20,989 bases of DNA, taken from CAYLLT01 sp964591605 (GTDB lineage Bacteria; Planctomycetota; Phycisphaerae; UBA1845; PWPN01). The number at the start of each line of letters is the position of its first letter. Position 1 is the stretch's first letter. Location of the stretch: contig CAZQEN010000100.1 of the NCBI GenBank assembly GCA_964591605.1, positions 1 through 20,989 of the forward strand, read 5' to 3'. Both the position numbers and the translations under genes were made by a program. Below the pieces are notes generated by a model. The model was not told where the DNA came from and did not search any database. It saw only the letters and a program-made list of their open reading frames with translations. Of this stretch, positions 20,511 to 20,989 are shown piece by piece.

Positions 20511-20718
20511 GCATGCGGGCCACTCGGGAGAGCTGGAGACCAGCAGGATCCGAAGCGTGCGGCTGGCTGGTGCGACATTCTGGAGCGATAACTGAGACAG
20601 AGCCGCTTTTCCCGTGCTTGTGAGTGTCGAAGCGCACCGTGGACGGTCTCCAGCCCGACATGGGCGTGGAGTCTGTGCCCTCGAACGATCGACAACTTCC
20701 AGTGGGAGCTTCGGACGA

Positions 20719-20989
20719 TCAGCGGACCGCCTTGAGAACCGACTCGGGGATTTCGACCCGGTCGCCCGGACCGATCCCCAGTTCGTCCAGCAGCCCGGCC
20801 CGGACTTCCAGCGCCATCAGGGCCGGCTCGACCGAAGAATACAGGCGGGTCTCCAGGGGTGCCATCGTATACTTCCGCACAATTTGACCGTCCCCCCGGA
20901 TATAGACGATATCCAGGGGAATGATGGTGTTGAGCATCCAGAACGAAAGGATGCGTTCACTGGAGAAGACAAAGAGCATGCCCCGCTGC
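20719..20989 (-). CDS. DUF192 family protein (5' end outside window)
   Basis: The last 86-plus residues of a DUF192 protein. LFVFSSERILSFWMLNTIIP corresponds to the family's FWMKNT-L-PLD signature, followed by LDIVYIRGDGQIV, YSSVEPALMALEVRAGLLDE and GIGPGDRV. The family is usually about 110-160 aa, often with a signal peptide, so the N-terminus should lie beyond the right edge; MLFVF at 20979 is not the likely start. Function is unknown; family members are periplasmic or cytoplasmic small beta-barrels. It lies about 140-200 bp upstream of the phosphatase gene on the same strand. Confidence 0.88.
   Translation of the reverse strand, partial: QRGMLFVFSSERILSFWMLNTIIPLDIVYIRGDGQIVRKYTMAPLETRLYSSVEPALMALEVRAGLLDELGIGPGDRVEIPESVLKAVR

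Overview
The window is high-GC bacterial chromosomal DNA, most likely from a planctomycete and possibly of the Phycisphaerae or a related class. No rRNA or single diagnostic marker is present, so this is inferred from the gene mix. The clues are a large secreted beta-helix/Ig/dockerin protein, a multihaem cytochrome fused to TPRs, tandem small membrane-anchored proteins of a type I associate with planctomycetes, a pectin-degradation gene, a flagellar anti-sigma factor, and many short GC-rich palindromic repeats between and inside genes. I see no tRNA, rRNA, CRISPR array, insertion sequence or prophage.

Layout. 1-1660: 3' part of a multihaem c-type cytochrome with HEAT/TPR repeats. 1879-2857: three small membrane or exported proteins of unknown function; the last two look like paralogues and overlap by ATGA. 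2854-3003: a 150-bp nested palindrome with 17-bp terminal inverted repeats. 3143-5798: biotin synthase (bioB) overlapping a beta-ketoacyl-ACP synthase; both ORFs carry in-frame palindromic repeat sequence. 5828-8374 (minus): secreted right-handed beta-helix protein with two Ig-like domains and a dockerin-like tail. 8521-9339 (minus): trpA. 9340-9780: repeat-rich non-coding DNA. 9781-11690: zinc-dependent medium-chain dehydrogenase, then a PgeF/YfiH-type protein. 11853-13017 (minus): a hypothetical protein preceded by an HNH endonuclease, with a good intrinsic terminator between them. 13371-15201 (minus): frr followed by a polytopic membrane protein. 15465-16996: a YhbY-type RNA-binding protein overlapping (ATGA) an oligogalacturonate lyase (PL22). 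17167-18265 (minus): a small Cys-rich protein overlapping a XerC/D-type recombinase. 18527-18700: a conserved-looking 57-aa protein. 19093-19368: flgM behind a long, hairpin-rich leader. 19377-20510 (minus): SpoIIE/RsbU-type phosphatase. 20719-20989 (minus): DUF192 protein cut by the window edge.

How it fits together. Most genes are housekeeping or metabolic (biotin, tryptophan, ribosome recycling, pectin use, motility control) and form no single pathway. The most notable feature is the repeats. At least three families of short palindromes are scattered through the window. Some are intergenic; others were apparently absorbed into reading frames, giving the C-terminal tail of BioB and an approximately 50-residue insert in the ketoacyl synthase. 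BioB also has the cysteine pattern of the less-studied second type of biotin synthase. I found no strong evidence for a defence system or any other wholly new multi-gene system.
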